The notes: a model not told the origin generated them from the sequence alone. A DNA stretch of 17,270 bases from Firmicutes bacterium CAG:555 (GCA_000431075.1 HF986885.1:1-17270); one strand, 5' to 3'; counted from the first letter of the stretch, positions 1 to 7,674 are shown. Numbers and translations are program-made.

Positions 1-220
1 TCTCACCAAAGAAAGCCGAAAATCCCTCGAAAGACACTACTGACAGATGCCCCGCAGTTTTGACGGAGCAGATTTTCGCTCAGGCAAAGATAAAGCCCGA
101 CGGGCATAATGGACATATATGGGCTAGGGATTTAGCGAAGCATGGGCGGAAAGCTGCCCGTCAAAACCGATAGTGTTCGGCTCCCGTCAACTTAAGCAGA
201 CGCTCTGATAGGTAGTTTGT
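1..220. other. Gene-free segment with a nested inverted repeat
   Basis: No credible gene is visible. One frame is open from base 3 to 173 on the plus strand but has no start codon or ribosome binding site in view. The segment contains a perfect 10-bp inverted repeat, GTTTTGACGG at 57-66 and CCGTCAAAAC at 158-167. It encloses smaller hairpins: GAGC/GCTC at 66-69 and 78-81, AGCCC/GGGCT at 94-98 and 121-125, and GGGC/GCCC at 144-147 and 156-159. CCCGTCAA recurs at 158-165 and 183-190. This multi-branch arrangement resembles a structured RNA or a dispersed intergenic repeat; I cannot name a family. No typical U-tract terminator for the dehydrogenase at 221 is seen. Confidence 0.35.
57..167. repeat. 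Inverted repeat with 10-bp arms
   Basis: The arms GTTTTGACGG (57-66) and CCGTCAAAAC (158-167) are perfect reverse complements separated by 91 bases, which themselves hold at least three shorter complementary pairs. The sequence shows this directly. Whether it folds as RNA, or is a mobile or dispersed intergenic element, is unknown. Confidence 0.6.
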
Positions 221-1432
221 TTATGCCTCGTCGATTATTCTGTTTATGACCTTTATCATGCGGGCCTTGTTGTACAGAACGGGGACAGGGTAGGTGGGGT
301 TAGCCTCCTTGAGCGCCCACTCGGCCATCTGCGGGATATCCTCCTGCTTTATGTTGTCAAAGCCGGTGGGAATATTCATGCGCTTGTTCATCGCACGGAT
401 CTCGGCGATGAATGCCTTTGCCTTTTCCTCGTCCGTGCCGGTGATCTTGGTACCGGTGAGCTCGGCAAGGCGGGCAAGGTCTTTATAAATGGCAGAGCCG
501 TAATCTTCGAGAACGATGGGGAGAATGACAGCGTTTGCAAGGCCGTGCGGGGTGTTGTACAGACCGCCGAGTGTGTGCGCAATTGCGTGGACATTGCCTA
601 CGCCTGCACGGGTGAAGGCGAAGCCTGCCTTGTATGCCGCCATGAGCATTTCCTGACGAGCCTCCATGTCGTTGCCGTCATTGTACGCTCTTTCAAGGTA
701 CTTGAATATCGCAACGGTCGCCTCCTCGGCAAGCCTGTCGGTCTCCTTGGTGGTGAGCTTAACGGAAATATAAGCCTCAACAGCGTGGGTCAATGCATCC
801 ATGCCGGTTGTAGAGGTGGTCTTGGGCGGAAGATTGCGGGTGAGCTCGGGGTCAAGTATCGCATACTTAGGAACGAGGCACAGATCCATGATGGCGTACT
901 TATGGTGCGTATCCTGGTCGGTGATGACGGCGGCTATCGTGGTCTCGGAGCCGGTGCCTGCGGTAGTGGGCACTGCAACAAAGGTGGGTATCTTGTGCAT
1001 GACCTTAAACAGACCGGCCATCTTGTTAACGGGCTTGTGGGGGTGAACTACACGGGCAGCAGCGCCCTTTGCTGCGTCCATGGGCGAACCGCCGCCGATC
1101 GCAAGGAAGCCGTCGCAATTGTTGCTCAGGAACATATCCTGAATTTCGTCAACGACCTTAACGGTGGGGTTTGCGGAGACCTCGCTGTAGTGCACATAGG
1201 CAATGCCTGCCTTGTCGAGAGCCTCCATTGCAATTGGGGCGATGGTCTTGCCGACGGTGCGGCCGGTGACGATCATGACCTTTTTAACGCCGTTTTTCTT
1301 AAAAAGCTCGGGAGCTTTTGCAAGCGAGCCTTCGCCGGTTACGGTAATGGGCTTACGCCAATATAAGAAGCGAGCGCCGATATCGAAAAAGAACTGATAA
1401 GTGCGGTAATATGCATTTTTCACTGCATCCAT
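221..1432 (-). CDS. Iron-containing alcohol dehydrogenase
   Basis: This is a 403-residue member of the group III (iron-dependent) alcohol dehydrogenase family, cytoplasmic NAD(P)-linked enzymes that interconvert alcohols and aldehydes or ketones. Visible motifs are the nucleotide-binding GGGSPMD (113-119), TAGTGSE (157-163), and the metal-binding stretches MDALTHAVE (211-219, Asp and His ligands) and HAIAHTLGG followed by PHGLANA (His ligands). Length is about normal for the family. The frame could extend 18 bases upstream to a TTG at 1450, but that TTG sits within the AAAGGGG ribosome binding site that precedes the ATG at 1432, so the ATG is chosen. It stands alone, divergent from the PadR operon, behind its own good promoter. 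Substrate cannot be read from sequence: butanol, 1,3-propanediol or lactaldehyde reductase activities all occur in this family. Confidence 0.93.
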   Translation of the reverse strand: MDAVKNAYYRTYQFFFDIGARFLYWRKPITVTGEGSLAKAPELFKKNGVKKVMIVTGRTVGKTIAPIAMEALDKAGIAYVHYSEVSANPTVKVVDEIQDMFLSNNCDGFLAIGGGSPMDAAKGAAARVVHPHKPVNKMAGLFKVMHKIPTFVAVPTTAGTGSETTIAAVITDQDTHHKYAIMDLCLVPKYAILDPELTRNLPPKTTSTTGMDALTHAVEAYISVKLTTKETDRLAEEATVAIFKYLERAYNDGNDMEARQEMLMAAYKAGFAFTRAGVGNVHAIAHTLGGLYNTPHGLANAVILPIVLEDYGSAIYKDLARLAELTGTKITGTDEEKAKAFIAEIRAMNKRMNIPTGFDNIKQEDIPQMAEWALKEANPTYPVPVLYNKARMIKVINRIIDEA

Positions 1433-1462
1433 GTGTTTTTCCCCTTTCAAATTGCTGCCTTA

Positions 1463-1491
1463 ATTTTAATATATTGATTAATTTTAGTCAA
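1463..1491 (-). promoter_or_regulatory. Sigma-A-type promoter of the alcohol dehydrogenase
   Basis: On the minus strand, TTGACT (1491-1486) is followed by a 17-base spacer and TAAAAT (1468-1463). It lies about 30 bases upstream of the ATG at 1432, giving a short leader containing the AAAGGGG ribosome binding site. Confidence 0.65.
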
Positions 1492-1504
1492 GAGAAAAAC
1501 ACGC

Positions 1505-1532
1505 TTGACAATATCGATAATCGATGTATAAT
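1505..1532 (+). promoter_or_regulatory. Promoter of the PadR-DUF2812 operon
   Basis: A consensus -35 TTGACA (1505-1510), a 16-base spacer and a consensus -10 TATAAT (1527-1532). The spacer is filled by one arm of the large inverted repeat at 1511-1557, so bound repressor would cover the RNA polymerase site. Confidence 0.8.
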
Positions 1533-1557
1533 GGAATCAAACATCGAATATCGATAT
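1511..1557. promoter_or_regulatory. Inverted-repeat operator, probably for PadR autorepression
   Basis: ATATCGATAATCGATGT (1511-1527) and ACATCGAATATCGATAT (1541-1557) are reverse complements at 16 of 17 positions, 13 bases apart. Each arm contains two ATCGA-type half-sites and is itself nearly palindromic. The repeat overlays the -10 element and the presumed transcription start of the adjacent PadR gene. PadR proteins commonly repress their own operons by binding such palindromes, so autorepression is the natural inference. The divergent dehydrogenase promoter ends about 20 bases away and might also be affected. Confidence 0.7.
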
Positions 1558-1572
1558 AATGGAGGGATGAAA

Positions 1573-1890
1573 ATGGCACGACGAAAGTTTCAAACCCTGA
1601 CCGAGCCGATGTTTTATATCCTGATGAGCCTGCAAAGTGATGACCGCTGCGGCATAGACATAAGCGCCTACATTGCGCAAAAGAGCGCAGGGCGGGTCGC
1701 CATCGGTCCGGGGACGCTTTACGCTCTTCTCGGCGACTTTGAGCAGGAGAGCGTCATACACTGCATAGGAGTCGAGGGTAAAAGAAAGATATACAGGATA
1801 AGCGAGCTTGGCCGCAGCCTGTACGCCGAGGAGCTTAACAGACTCAAAAGATGCATAAGCGATGCGGAAGGAGGAGACGATAATGAGTAA
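1573..1890 (+). CDS. PadR-family transcriptional regulator
   Basis: A 105-residue single-domain PadR protein, a winged-helix DNA-binding repressor family. The sequence has the family pattern: a start helix TEPMFYILMSL, the CGIDISAYIAQKS helix, the wing lead-in GPGTLYALLGDFE, and GKRKIYRISELGRSLYAEE after it. It is the short type with little C-terminal effector region. An open frame runs further upstream, but GGAGGG at 1561-1566 sits 6 bases before the ATG at 1573 and only touches the ATG at 1567, so 1573 is preferred. The stop overlaps the next start by 8 bases, so the DUF2812 gene is translationally coupled. In Clostridia and Bacilli such small PadR genes often precede a DUF2812 or DUF1700 membrane protein gene, which they are thought to control. 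The inducer is unknown. Confidence 0.9.
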   Translation: MARRKFQTLTEPMFYILMSLQSDDRCGIDISAYIAQKSAGRVAIGPGTLYALLGDFEQESVIHCIGVEGKRKIYRISELGRSLYAEELNRLKRCISDAEGGDDNE

Positions 1891-3190
1891 ATTTGTAAAG
1901 AAGTTGATACCGTTTGAGTCATGCGACATTCCTGCAATCCAAAGCTGGCTTGAGGACATGGCGGCACAGGGACTGTTCTATGTCGACTGCGGCTTTTTCT
2001 GCGCCCGATTTGAAAAGGGCGAGCCAAAAAAGCTGCGCTATCGCCTTGATTTCTGCGATGTGTCGCTGGGAAAGATACCCGAGGAAAAGGCAGAACTATA
2101 CGAGCGCAGCTCGTGGCGTGTCGTGGGTGAACTCAAAAACGACCTTGTTGTGCTCACGACCGACGACCCCGACGCACCCGAGATATTCAGCGAGCCCGAG
2201 CATCTGATAAAACCGCTCAAGCGCCTTGCCAAAAAGCACACGGCGTATTGGATATTGTTCCTCATCATGTTCCTGCTGTCCCGTGTAGGTTCGCCGTTTA
2301 TATATACCATGCTCGGAATGGACACCTTTGTCGGCGGTGTGTTGGATATCGGCACTGCGTACTACATTTTACTGCTGCTGATGGCGGTACTCCTACTGTT
2401 AGAGTTTATCGTGCATCTGCGAAGCTGCCGACACCTGAAAAAGCTCATTAAGCAGATAGAACGGGGCGGCGAGCTGCCGACAGGGGAGCGCTACATAACA
2501 AAATCAAAGATCGGCGCATTGCTCATCCCGCTGACTATCCCCGTTATTGTCCTGTGGTTTGTGCACCTTGCCGTCCCGATGGGTGTTACGAGCCTGCACG
2601 CCACGAACGATCTGTCCGGCCTGCCGTTCCCAACGATGCAGGAGATAAACACTGACGAATATAACTACTATGTCGAAGGTCTTAAAAAGCTGGATGGAGC
2701 CGGTTTAGCCGACATTTCCGAGCGCCACGATCTGCTTGCGCCCACAATAATCAAGTTTTCGCAGGATAGCTCTTGGTTTGAAAACCTCACCGGCAAGGGC
2801 GAAAACTCCTTTGAGTACAGAGTTCGATATTATGAGATGCGCTTTGAAAAGGATGCAAAGGAAGCCGTTGACCGAATGATATACGATTACGAGCACTTTG
2901 ATGCCGAGGACTACCACCAAAGAGCGCGTGCATTGGCAGAGAGCATATCCGAAAACTCTGAGGAGTACGAGATAAGCTACGACGGGTACACCCCGACCTA
3001 TGATATCCGCGACCTGAGCCGAGACGGGGTTGAGATAAAGCTTGTAAATGAAAAGTACGGCTACGGTGAGGACGACACAAGACAGTACCTTATCATGCGG
3101 TTTGGGTGCAAATATATCGATGTTTCATACTCCGGCAGCAGCGATTTGGGCGAATATACAGATTTGTATATCGCAGAGCTTAAAGCGTAA
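1883..3190 (+). CDS. DUF2812 domain membrane protein
   Basis: A 435-residue protein. The first 110 residues match the DUF2812 type (KLIPFESCDIPAIQSWLEDM, AAQGLFYVD, RYRLDFCDVS), a small cytoplasmic domain of unknown function found beside PadR regulators. Three hydrophobic segments follow at about 121-145, 152-178 and 209-232. The last about 200 residues are polar and acidic and probably lie outside the cell given three membrane passes, though the topology is inferred. Start ATG at 1883 follows GGAGGAG and overlaps the PadR stop. The C-terminal region (DEYNYYVEGLKKLD through YTDLYIAELKA) has no motif I recognise; its middle resembles proteins that sense or hold a ligand only in a very general way. 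Likely role: envelope-located partner or output of the PadR circuit. Confidence 0.85.
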   Translation: MSKFVKKLIPFESCDIPAIQSWLEDMAAQGLFYVDCGFFCARFEKGEPKKLRYRLDFCDVSLGKIPEEKAELYERSSWRVVGELKNDLVVLTTDDPDAPEIFSEPEHLIKPLKRLAKKHTAYWILFLIMFLLSRVGSPFIYTMLGMDTFVGGVLDIGTAYYILLLLMAVLLLLEFIVHLRSCRHLKKLIKQIERGGELPTGERYITKSKIGALLIPLTIPVIVLWFVHLAVPMGVTSLHATNDLSGLPFPTMQEINTDEYNYYVEGLKKLDGAGLADISERHDLLAPTIIKFSQDSSWFENLTGKGENSFEYRVRYYEMRFEKDAKEAVDRMIYDYEHFDAEDYHQRARALAESISENSEEYEISYDGYTPTYDIRDLSRDGVEIKLVNEKYGYGEDDTRQYLIMRFGCKYIDVSYSGSSDLGEYTDLYIAELKA

Positions 3191-3214
3191 AATAAGTTTT
3201 AGTTAGTTTCACGA

Positions 3215-3242
3215 TTGACTTTTTTGGCAGATGTAATACAAT
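3215..3242 (+). promoter_or_regulatory. Promoter of 6-phosphofructokinase
   Basis: TTGACT (3215-3220), a 16-base spacer and TACAAT (3237-3242). It lies about 30 bases upstream of the GTG start, so the kinase is transcribed independently of the DUF2812 gene. Confidence 0.7.
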
Positions 3243-3272
3243 ATTTGCATACAAAAAAGCGAGGTACACGCA

Positions 3273-4358
3273 GTGAAAAAGATGACACGAGTGGCGCTCA
3301 TCACCTCCGGCGGAGACTGCCAAGGCTTGAACGCTGCAATGCGGGGCATAGGAAAGGCTCTGTATAATAAAATTGAAAACCTTGAGATATTCGGAATGTA
3401 CGATGGCTACCGTGGCCTCATCGACGACGATTACATGTACATGGAGCCGAAGGACTTTTCCGGCATTCTCACGCAGGGAGGCACCATCCTCGGAACCTCC
3501 CGCCAGCGTTATGTCCCGGGAAAGGACATTGTCGATGAGGAGGGCAACAGCCTCATTCCGGCCATGAAAGATACCTACAACAGGCTCAACCTTGACTGCC
3601 TTGTGATTATGGGCGGCAACGGAACGCAAAAAAGTGCAAAGCTACTGATGGATGCGGGCATGAATGTCGTGACATTGCCGAAAACTATTGATAACGACAT
3701 TTTCGGAACTGACACGACCTTCGGCTTCCAAAGTGCCGTTGACATTGCAACCAATGTCATCGACTATATACATTCCACCGCAAGCTCCCACGGGCGAATC
3801 TTCCTTGTTGAGCTCATGGGCAGGGATGCGGGCTGGCTGACGCTGCACGCCGGCATCGGAAGCGGAGCGGATATAATCCTCATACCCGAGATACCGTACG
3901 ATATAGACAAAGTCTTGAAGGCCATTGAGCATCGCCGCCGCCACGGCAGAAGCTTCTCTATTCTGGCTGTTGCTGAGGGCGCAAGATCTATTGATGACAG
4001 GCTGCTTTCCGAGGAGGAAAGCCGCAAAAAGCTTGAAAACTCCAAGCATTCCACGGTTTCTTTTAAGATAGCCGATCAGATAGAAAAAGCTCTCGGCCAA
4101 GAGGCGAGAGTCACCGTACCCGGGCATTATCAGCGTGGCGGCCCTCCGTGCCCGTATGACCGTGTGCTGGCAACTAGGTTCGGAACTGCGGCAGCGGATC
4201 TTATCGCAAACAAGCAGTATGGAAGAATGGTCGCCATCCGCGGTGGCAACATTGTCTCCATTCCACTTGAGGAGGCCGCAAGCAAAACAAAATTCCTCCC
4301 GACCGACCATCCGCTTATCCAAGTCGCAAGAGATATCGGAATATCGTTCGGCGACTGA
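3273..4358 (+). CDS. pfkA: 6-phosphofructokinase (PfkA family, group III-like)
   Basis: A 361-residue cytoplasmic glycolytic enzyme that phosphorylates fructose 6-phosphate to the 1,6-bisphosphate. Motifs: SGGDCQGLNA (12-21), GGNGT (114-118), PKTIDND (136-142) carrying the catalytic Asp, SSHGR (171-175), ELMGRDAGW (180-188), IPEIPYD (204-210) and PGHYQRGG for sugar-phosphate binding. The Gly in GGNGT is the residue associated with ATP use (Asp there goes with pyrophosphate), while Lys in PKTIDND is the residue typical of pyrophosphate enzymes. The phosphoryl donor is therefore uncertain. The allosteric C-terminal features of E. coli PfkA are not obvious. The GTG at 3273 is chosen because GAGG at 3261-3264 is 8 bases upstream; the ATG at 3282 would be 17 away. 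A strong terminator follows. Confidence 0.93.
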   Translation: MKKMTRVALITSGGDCQGLNAAMRGIGKALYNKIENLEIFGMYDGYRGLIDDDYMYMEPKDFSGILTQGGTILGTSRQRYVPGKDIVDEEGNSLIPAMKDTYNRLNLDCLVIMGGNGTQKSAKLLMDAGMNVVTLPKTIDNDIFGTDTTFGFQSAVDIATNVIDYIHSTASSHGRIFLVELMGRDAGWLTLHAGIGSGADIILIPEIPYDIDKVLKAIEHRRRHGRSFSILAVAEGARSIDDRLLSEEESRKKLENSKHSTVSFKIADQIEKALGQEARVTVPGHYQRGGPPCPYDRVLATRFGTAAADLIANKQYGRMVAIRGGNIVSIPLEEAASKTKFLPTDHPLIQVARDIGISFGD

Positions 4359-4360
4359 AA

Positions 4361-4394
4361 AACTCGGTAATGCGTTTGCATTACCGAGTTTTTT
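4361..4394. terminator. Bidirectional terminator between pfk and TetR
   Basis: A perfect 13-bp stem, AACTCGGTAATGC (4361-4373) with GCATTACCGAGTT (4378-4390) and a 4-base GTTT loop. It is flanked by A on the left and T on the right, so it can serve the converging kinase and TetR genes. Confidence 0.9.
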
Positions 4395-4400
4395 GATCGT

Positions 4401-4976
4401 TTATTCTTTTATCACGCCGTTGAAGCCGCCCATGAGCATATTGCACAGCGCTCGTGCAAGAACCTCCGGCTCGGCCTTGATGTCGTCTGCCATCCAGTTG
4501 TTGTATACATGCATCATGCCGCCGGAAATGAAGCGGGCATATATCCTTGCCTGATCCTCGCCGCCGAGCTTTTCGACAAGCACTTCGTCCGACAAAATGT
4601 ACTTTGTGAGCCAAGTTTTAAGGTTCCGGCCGATATCGTAGGCGTTTATAAACTTGAAAAGCCGCTTGGTGGGGTCAGCGCTTTTCGTCATGATATCTGC
4701 CATAAGGAACAAAATAGGGTAGGGATCCTTTGCAAGCTCGCTGGGCTTGTAGTTTGCGCCGATGGAGTCTGCGTAGTCAAAAAGGTCATCTATCAGCTGC
4801 TGCCGGACATCTTCGAGATTTGCAAAATGCGCATAGAAGGTGCCTCGGCTGATACCGGCTCTTACGAGCAGCTCATTGACCGTGATGCGGCTGAACTCCT
4901 TTTCGTACATCAGCTCAAGCATGGCGTCTTTGATATTCTTTTTTGATCTTTCAACTATTCTGCTGCTTCCGCTCAT
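4401..4976 (-). CDS. TetR/AcrR-family transcriptional regulator
   Basis: A 191-residue protein with a classic TetR N-terminal DNA-binding domain: KKNIKDAMLELMYEKEF then ITVNELLVRAGISRGTFYAHF (about 31-51, helix-turn-helix), followed by an all-helical ligand or dimerisation domain with no family signature I recognise. The start is the ATG at 4976, with GGGGGA 7 bases upstream; the TTG at 4991 in the same frame overlaps that ribosome binding site. The gene lies 107 bases downstream of the sortase gene on the same strand, but a good promoter sits in the gap, so it can be transcribed alone. It may control the surface locus or itself; the sequence gives no proof. No clear palindromic operator is seen beyond AT-rich repeats around the promoter. 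Confidence 0.9.
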   Translation of the reverse strand: MSGSSRIVERSKKNIKDAMLELMYEKEFSRITVNELLVRAGISRGTFYAHFANLEDVRQQLIDDLFDYADSIGANYKPSELAKDPYPILFLMADIMTKSADPTKRLFKFINAYDIGRNLKTWLTKYILSDEVLVEKLGGEDQARIYARFISGGMMHVYNNWMADDIKAEPEVLARALCNMLMGGFNGVIKE

Positions 4977-5022
4977 ATTCTTTTCCCCCAAAAAATGAAC
5001 AATATATCTGTTTTTATTTATT

Positions 5023-5051
5023 ATTATACACTATATTCAAATAAATCTCAA
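5023..5051 (-). promoter_or_regulatory. Promoter of the TetR gene
   Basis: On the minus strand, TTGAGA (5051-5046), a 17-base spacer and a consensus TATAAT (5028-5023), about 47 bases upstream of the ATG at 4976. The surrounding bases are strongly AT-rich, with weakly inverted TTTATT/AATAAA runs that might hold an operator. Confidence 0.7.
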
Positions 5052-5083
5052 CAACTAATTAGGGAAAAAGGAATAAACATCAG

Positions 5084-5824
5084 TCAGCTGATCTGCTTTG
5101 CGACAACGATGAAGCGGCCATCGGTCGTGTGGTATGCGCAGGTGGACAGCGTAAGGAGCTTATCGCCGGGGTTTATCACAACGCCGGTGTCGTAAAGCTT
5201 GTTTTTCTCGATAAAATCAGCATACTCAAGGAAGGTTTCCTCGTCGTTCGAGCTTGTGTACTCATAGTAGCGGAACACCTTTTTGTCCTTTGCGGGGATT
5301 TCCGTCTTTATCGCCGCAACGACCTCATATGTGTGCTTTTCGTAAATGGTGTCAAACTGAATGAGCTTGTGTTCGGAGTAAAAGCTTTCGTTTGCGTATC
5401 TGTCAAGCGTGCCGAACATTGTGCCGTCTCTCATATTGTGGCCGTATACGATGATGTTATCGGACTTGAAAATGTCGCAGTATTCATCAACGAACAGGCA
5501 ACCTCGGGTCGAGGACTTGCCGTAGAAGTCGTTGCGCAGGTATTTGTTTATCTCATCCGGAGCCTGCATGACGACATAGTCTATATCCGTGCCGTCAATT
5601 TTGAGCCAACCTATCGTATCCTTGTTTTCGGCATAAAGGCTTGCGTATTCGTCCAGCACTTCGGGTATCTTGACCTCGGTGCCCTTGTTTTTGAGATCTT
5701 TTATATCATCATCGGTCTTGGCATCGCTAAGATCGCCGATGATATAGAAAGCCAGCACGCAAAGTGACGCTATCAGCACAATAAGTGCAATTATTCTGAC
5801 GATTTTTCTTGTATCAATATTCAT
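5084..5824 (-). CDS. srtB: Class B sortase
   Basis: A 246-residue membrane-bound transpeptidase that cuts a sorting signal at Thr-Gly and attaches the protein to peptidoglycan. The N-terminus has a short basic stretch and one transmembrane anchor (about 10-30). The catalytic domain shows IGWLKIDGTDIDYVVMQ (71-87), VYGHNM with catalytic His129, TLSTC with catalytic Cys229 and DGRFIVVA with Arg237. Order and spacing fit class B. Its start codon overlaps the stop of the upstream gene by four bases (ATGA), so the two are translationally coupled. A likely substrate is encoded two genes upstream and ends in PPKTG, which agrees with the (S/P)PXTG preference described for Clostridioides difficile SrtB rather than the NPQTN of Staphylococcus. 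Confidence 0.93.
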   Translation of the reverse strand: MNIDTRKIVRIIALIVLIASLCVLAFYIIGDLSDAKTDDDIKDLKNKGTEVKIPEVLDEYASLYAENKDTIGWLKIDGTDIDYVVMQAPDEINKYLRNDFYGKSSTRGCLFVDEYCDIFKSDNIIVYGHNMRDGTMFGTLDRYANESFYSEHKLIQFDTIYEKHTYEVVAAIKTEIPAKDKKVFRYYEYTSSNDEETFLEYADFIEKNKLYDTGVVINPGDKLLTLSTCAYHTTDGRFIVVAKQIS

Positions 5825-7674
5825 GTCTTATCCCTGCAATCGAGCATTCCGTATTCGACGAGCTTGTCGTAGTTTTTGTAGTACAGGTAATAACCGCCGA
5901 CATTGTGCTGAACATCATCGATCCTGACTCGATAGCCGTCGTGGCGCACCATGAAGGTGTTGAGCACTCTGTTGGGATTAGCCATGTACATTGCGTATTC
6001 GGGGTAGAAGTAGCCGTTGAGCATATGATCGGCACGCTTATAAATGGTTTTCAGGAAATACTCAAGGTCAAACCCATTGTCAAGATAGTCAACATGTATG
6101 CCCTTTTCGATCATTCTGTCGTACAGCTCAAAGGTACTCATGAGAAGCTCAAAATAAGTGTGATAGGTAGTGTCACGATTATAAATCCTGTCGAGGTTTT
6201 CCTGAGCGTTGCGCAGTGCAAAGGTGTAGTACCTGTCATCGTCAACATACTTTGTTATCTCGTTCATGGAGTATGCTACCCAGTGGTCCTTTAACTGAAC
6301 ATAATCAGCATCTATAAAGTGCTCGACTGCGGCCTTGGCGGCGTCAAGCCACTTTTCGTCACCCGTGAGTGAGTAGAGTCTGCACAGGGCAAAGGTCGCC
6401 TCACCGTCATAATAAACTGTCCTAAACTGCTCCTTGCGTGAGCAATCGCCGTTGAGCACATGGTAATACTCGCCGGTCTTTTTGTCGAGCATGGTAAGTA
6501 TGCCGTTGCCCAACTTCACGGCGACATCTGCGTATTTGTCCGAGCCGAAAGCGTCCATGTATTCGGTTAGCGCCACGACTGCAACGCCGCAGCCGCCGAG
6601 CTTTATCTCGTCCGATTTTTTCTCAAGCAGATATGCGGTGCTGTCATCTGAGGTTATGACGGCGTTATCTATCATATAGTCTATCGCCTTGTCGATGACG
6701 GAAACAAGCTCCTTATTGCCGGTCATTCTGTATTGACAGACAAGACTCCAAAGAGTGCTTGCATGGCGGACAATATTATAGTTGTCGATATCCCTGTCAA
6801 AGCGAGGGTACATTCCGTAGACAAAGCTTCCGTCGTCGTTTACCTGATCGATAAGGAACGACGATGCGTTTTTGACAAGCTCGGCGGCGTAATCCTTGTC
6901 AATAAGATCGACCTTGCGCCTTCCGTAGTCGGCATCATCGCTTATAAGGTCATACACCTTGCTGTCCTCGTCGCATATCCAGCCGATGCAGTTAAAAATA
7001 ACATACTCATCGGGGAGGGTAACGATAGGCGTTCTGTCTGCCTTGCTGAGGTAATTGCGCAGGTAGGTGGTGTTCACACACTCCTCGTCGTAGTCGAGTA
7101 TCTTTCCGGCGTTGAGCTCGGCTTCAAGCAAAGCTGTGTTGAAGTCCTTATCAAAGGAGATGCCCTTGCGGAAAAATTCATGCCTGTAGTGCGCAAGCTC
7201 GGTCGAGAACTCCTCGGTGCTCATGGTCTTAGCCTCGCCCATCAGATCGGCTTTGACCCACAGACAGTTATAGCTGTTTTCCTCGACAAAGCTGTGCGCC
7301 TTGCCGTATGCGTCGTCCCACGCAGCCTGCTTTGTGTCGCCCGTGCCGGTGAACACCCTTGCACGCTCGTCGCCGTTGCATATCGAGATAAACACAACGC
7401 CCTTCGGCAGACCGTCCTCGATCTCGCCGGAAAGCTCATTGTCCCTTGTGACGGAGACGACCTGCTCCATAAGAAGCTCGGCCTTCTTCTCAAACAGCTC
7501 GATGCTGCTCAGCTTGCTGTTTTGCGTGACGAGATAGCTCACCACAACAGCGGCAACTATCAGAAAGATCACCGAGCAAATGATTATTAGACTGCGCTTT
7601 GCCCGAGCCTTTTTCTGCGCCTCGGTCTCCTTCGGCTTGCGAATAAACTTTTTGCGCCTGCTTTTTCTGCTCAT
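5821..7674 (-). CDS. Membrane-anchored protein with probable alpha/alpha-toroid domain
   Basis: A 617-residue protein of unassigned function. Residues 1-27 are very basic, 28-50 form one membrane segment, and the rest should be extracellular. Residues about 55-240 form an N-terminal domain (EDGLPKGVVFISI, GDTKQAAWDDAYGKA) that I do not recognise. Residues about 255-610 show repeating amphipathic helix pairs with DGSFVYGMYP, NIVRHASTLWSLV, VYYDGEATFALCRLYSLTG and HTYFELLMSTFELYDRM. These resemble six-hairpin (alpha/alpha)6 glycosidase or lyase-type barrels, but no family or catalytic residue can be named with confidence. The ATG at 7674 has GAGG 6 bases upstream; the frame extends to 7800 but through a terminator, so the longer form is rejected. 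It is coupled to sortase by a 4-base overlap, suggesting joint work on the cell surface, perhaps trimming or modifying a surface polymer or the repeat protein's glycans. Confidence 0.75.
   Translation of the reverse strand: MSRKSRRKKFIRKPKETEAQKKARAKRSLIIICSVIFLIVAAVVVSYLVTQNSKLSSIELFEKKAELLMEQVVSVTRDNELSGEIEDGLPKGVVFISICNGDERARVFTGTGDTKQAAWDDAYGKAHSFVEENSYNCLWVKADLMGEAKTMSTEEFSTELAHYRHEFFRKGISFDKDFNTALLEAELNAGKILDYDEECVNTTYLRNYLSKADRTPIVTLPDEYVIFNCIGWICDEDSKVYDLISDDADYGRRKVDLIDKDYAAELVKNASSFLIDQVNDDGSFVYGMYPRFDRDIDNYNIVRHASTLWSLVCQYRMTGNKELVSVIDKAIDYMIDNAVITSDDSTAYLLEKKSDEIKLGGCGVAVVALTEYMDAFGSDKYADVAVKLGNGILTMLDKKTGEYYHVLNGDCSRKEQFRTVYYDGEATFALCRLYSLTGDEKWLDAAKAAVEHFIDADYVQLKDHWVAYSMNEITKYVDDDRYYTFALRNAQENLDRIYNRDTTYHTYFELLMSTFELYDRMIEKGIHVDYLDNGFDLEYFLKTIYKRADHMLNGYFYPEYAMYMANPNRVLNTFMVRHDGYRVRIDDVQHNVGGYYLYYKNYDKLVEYGMLDCRDKT

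Noticed and set aside
545..1366. 273-codon open frame on the plus strand
   Set aside because: It is entirely antisense to the well-supported alcohol dehydrogenase and has no domain or ribosome binding site.
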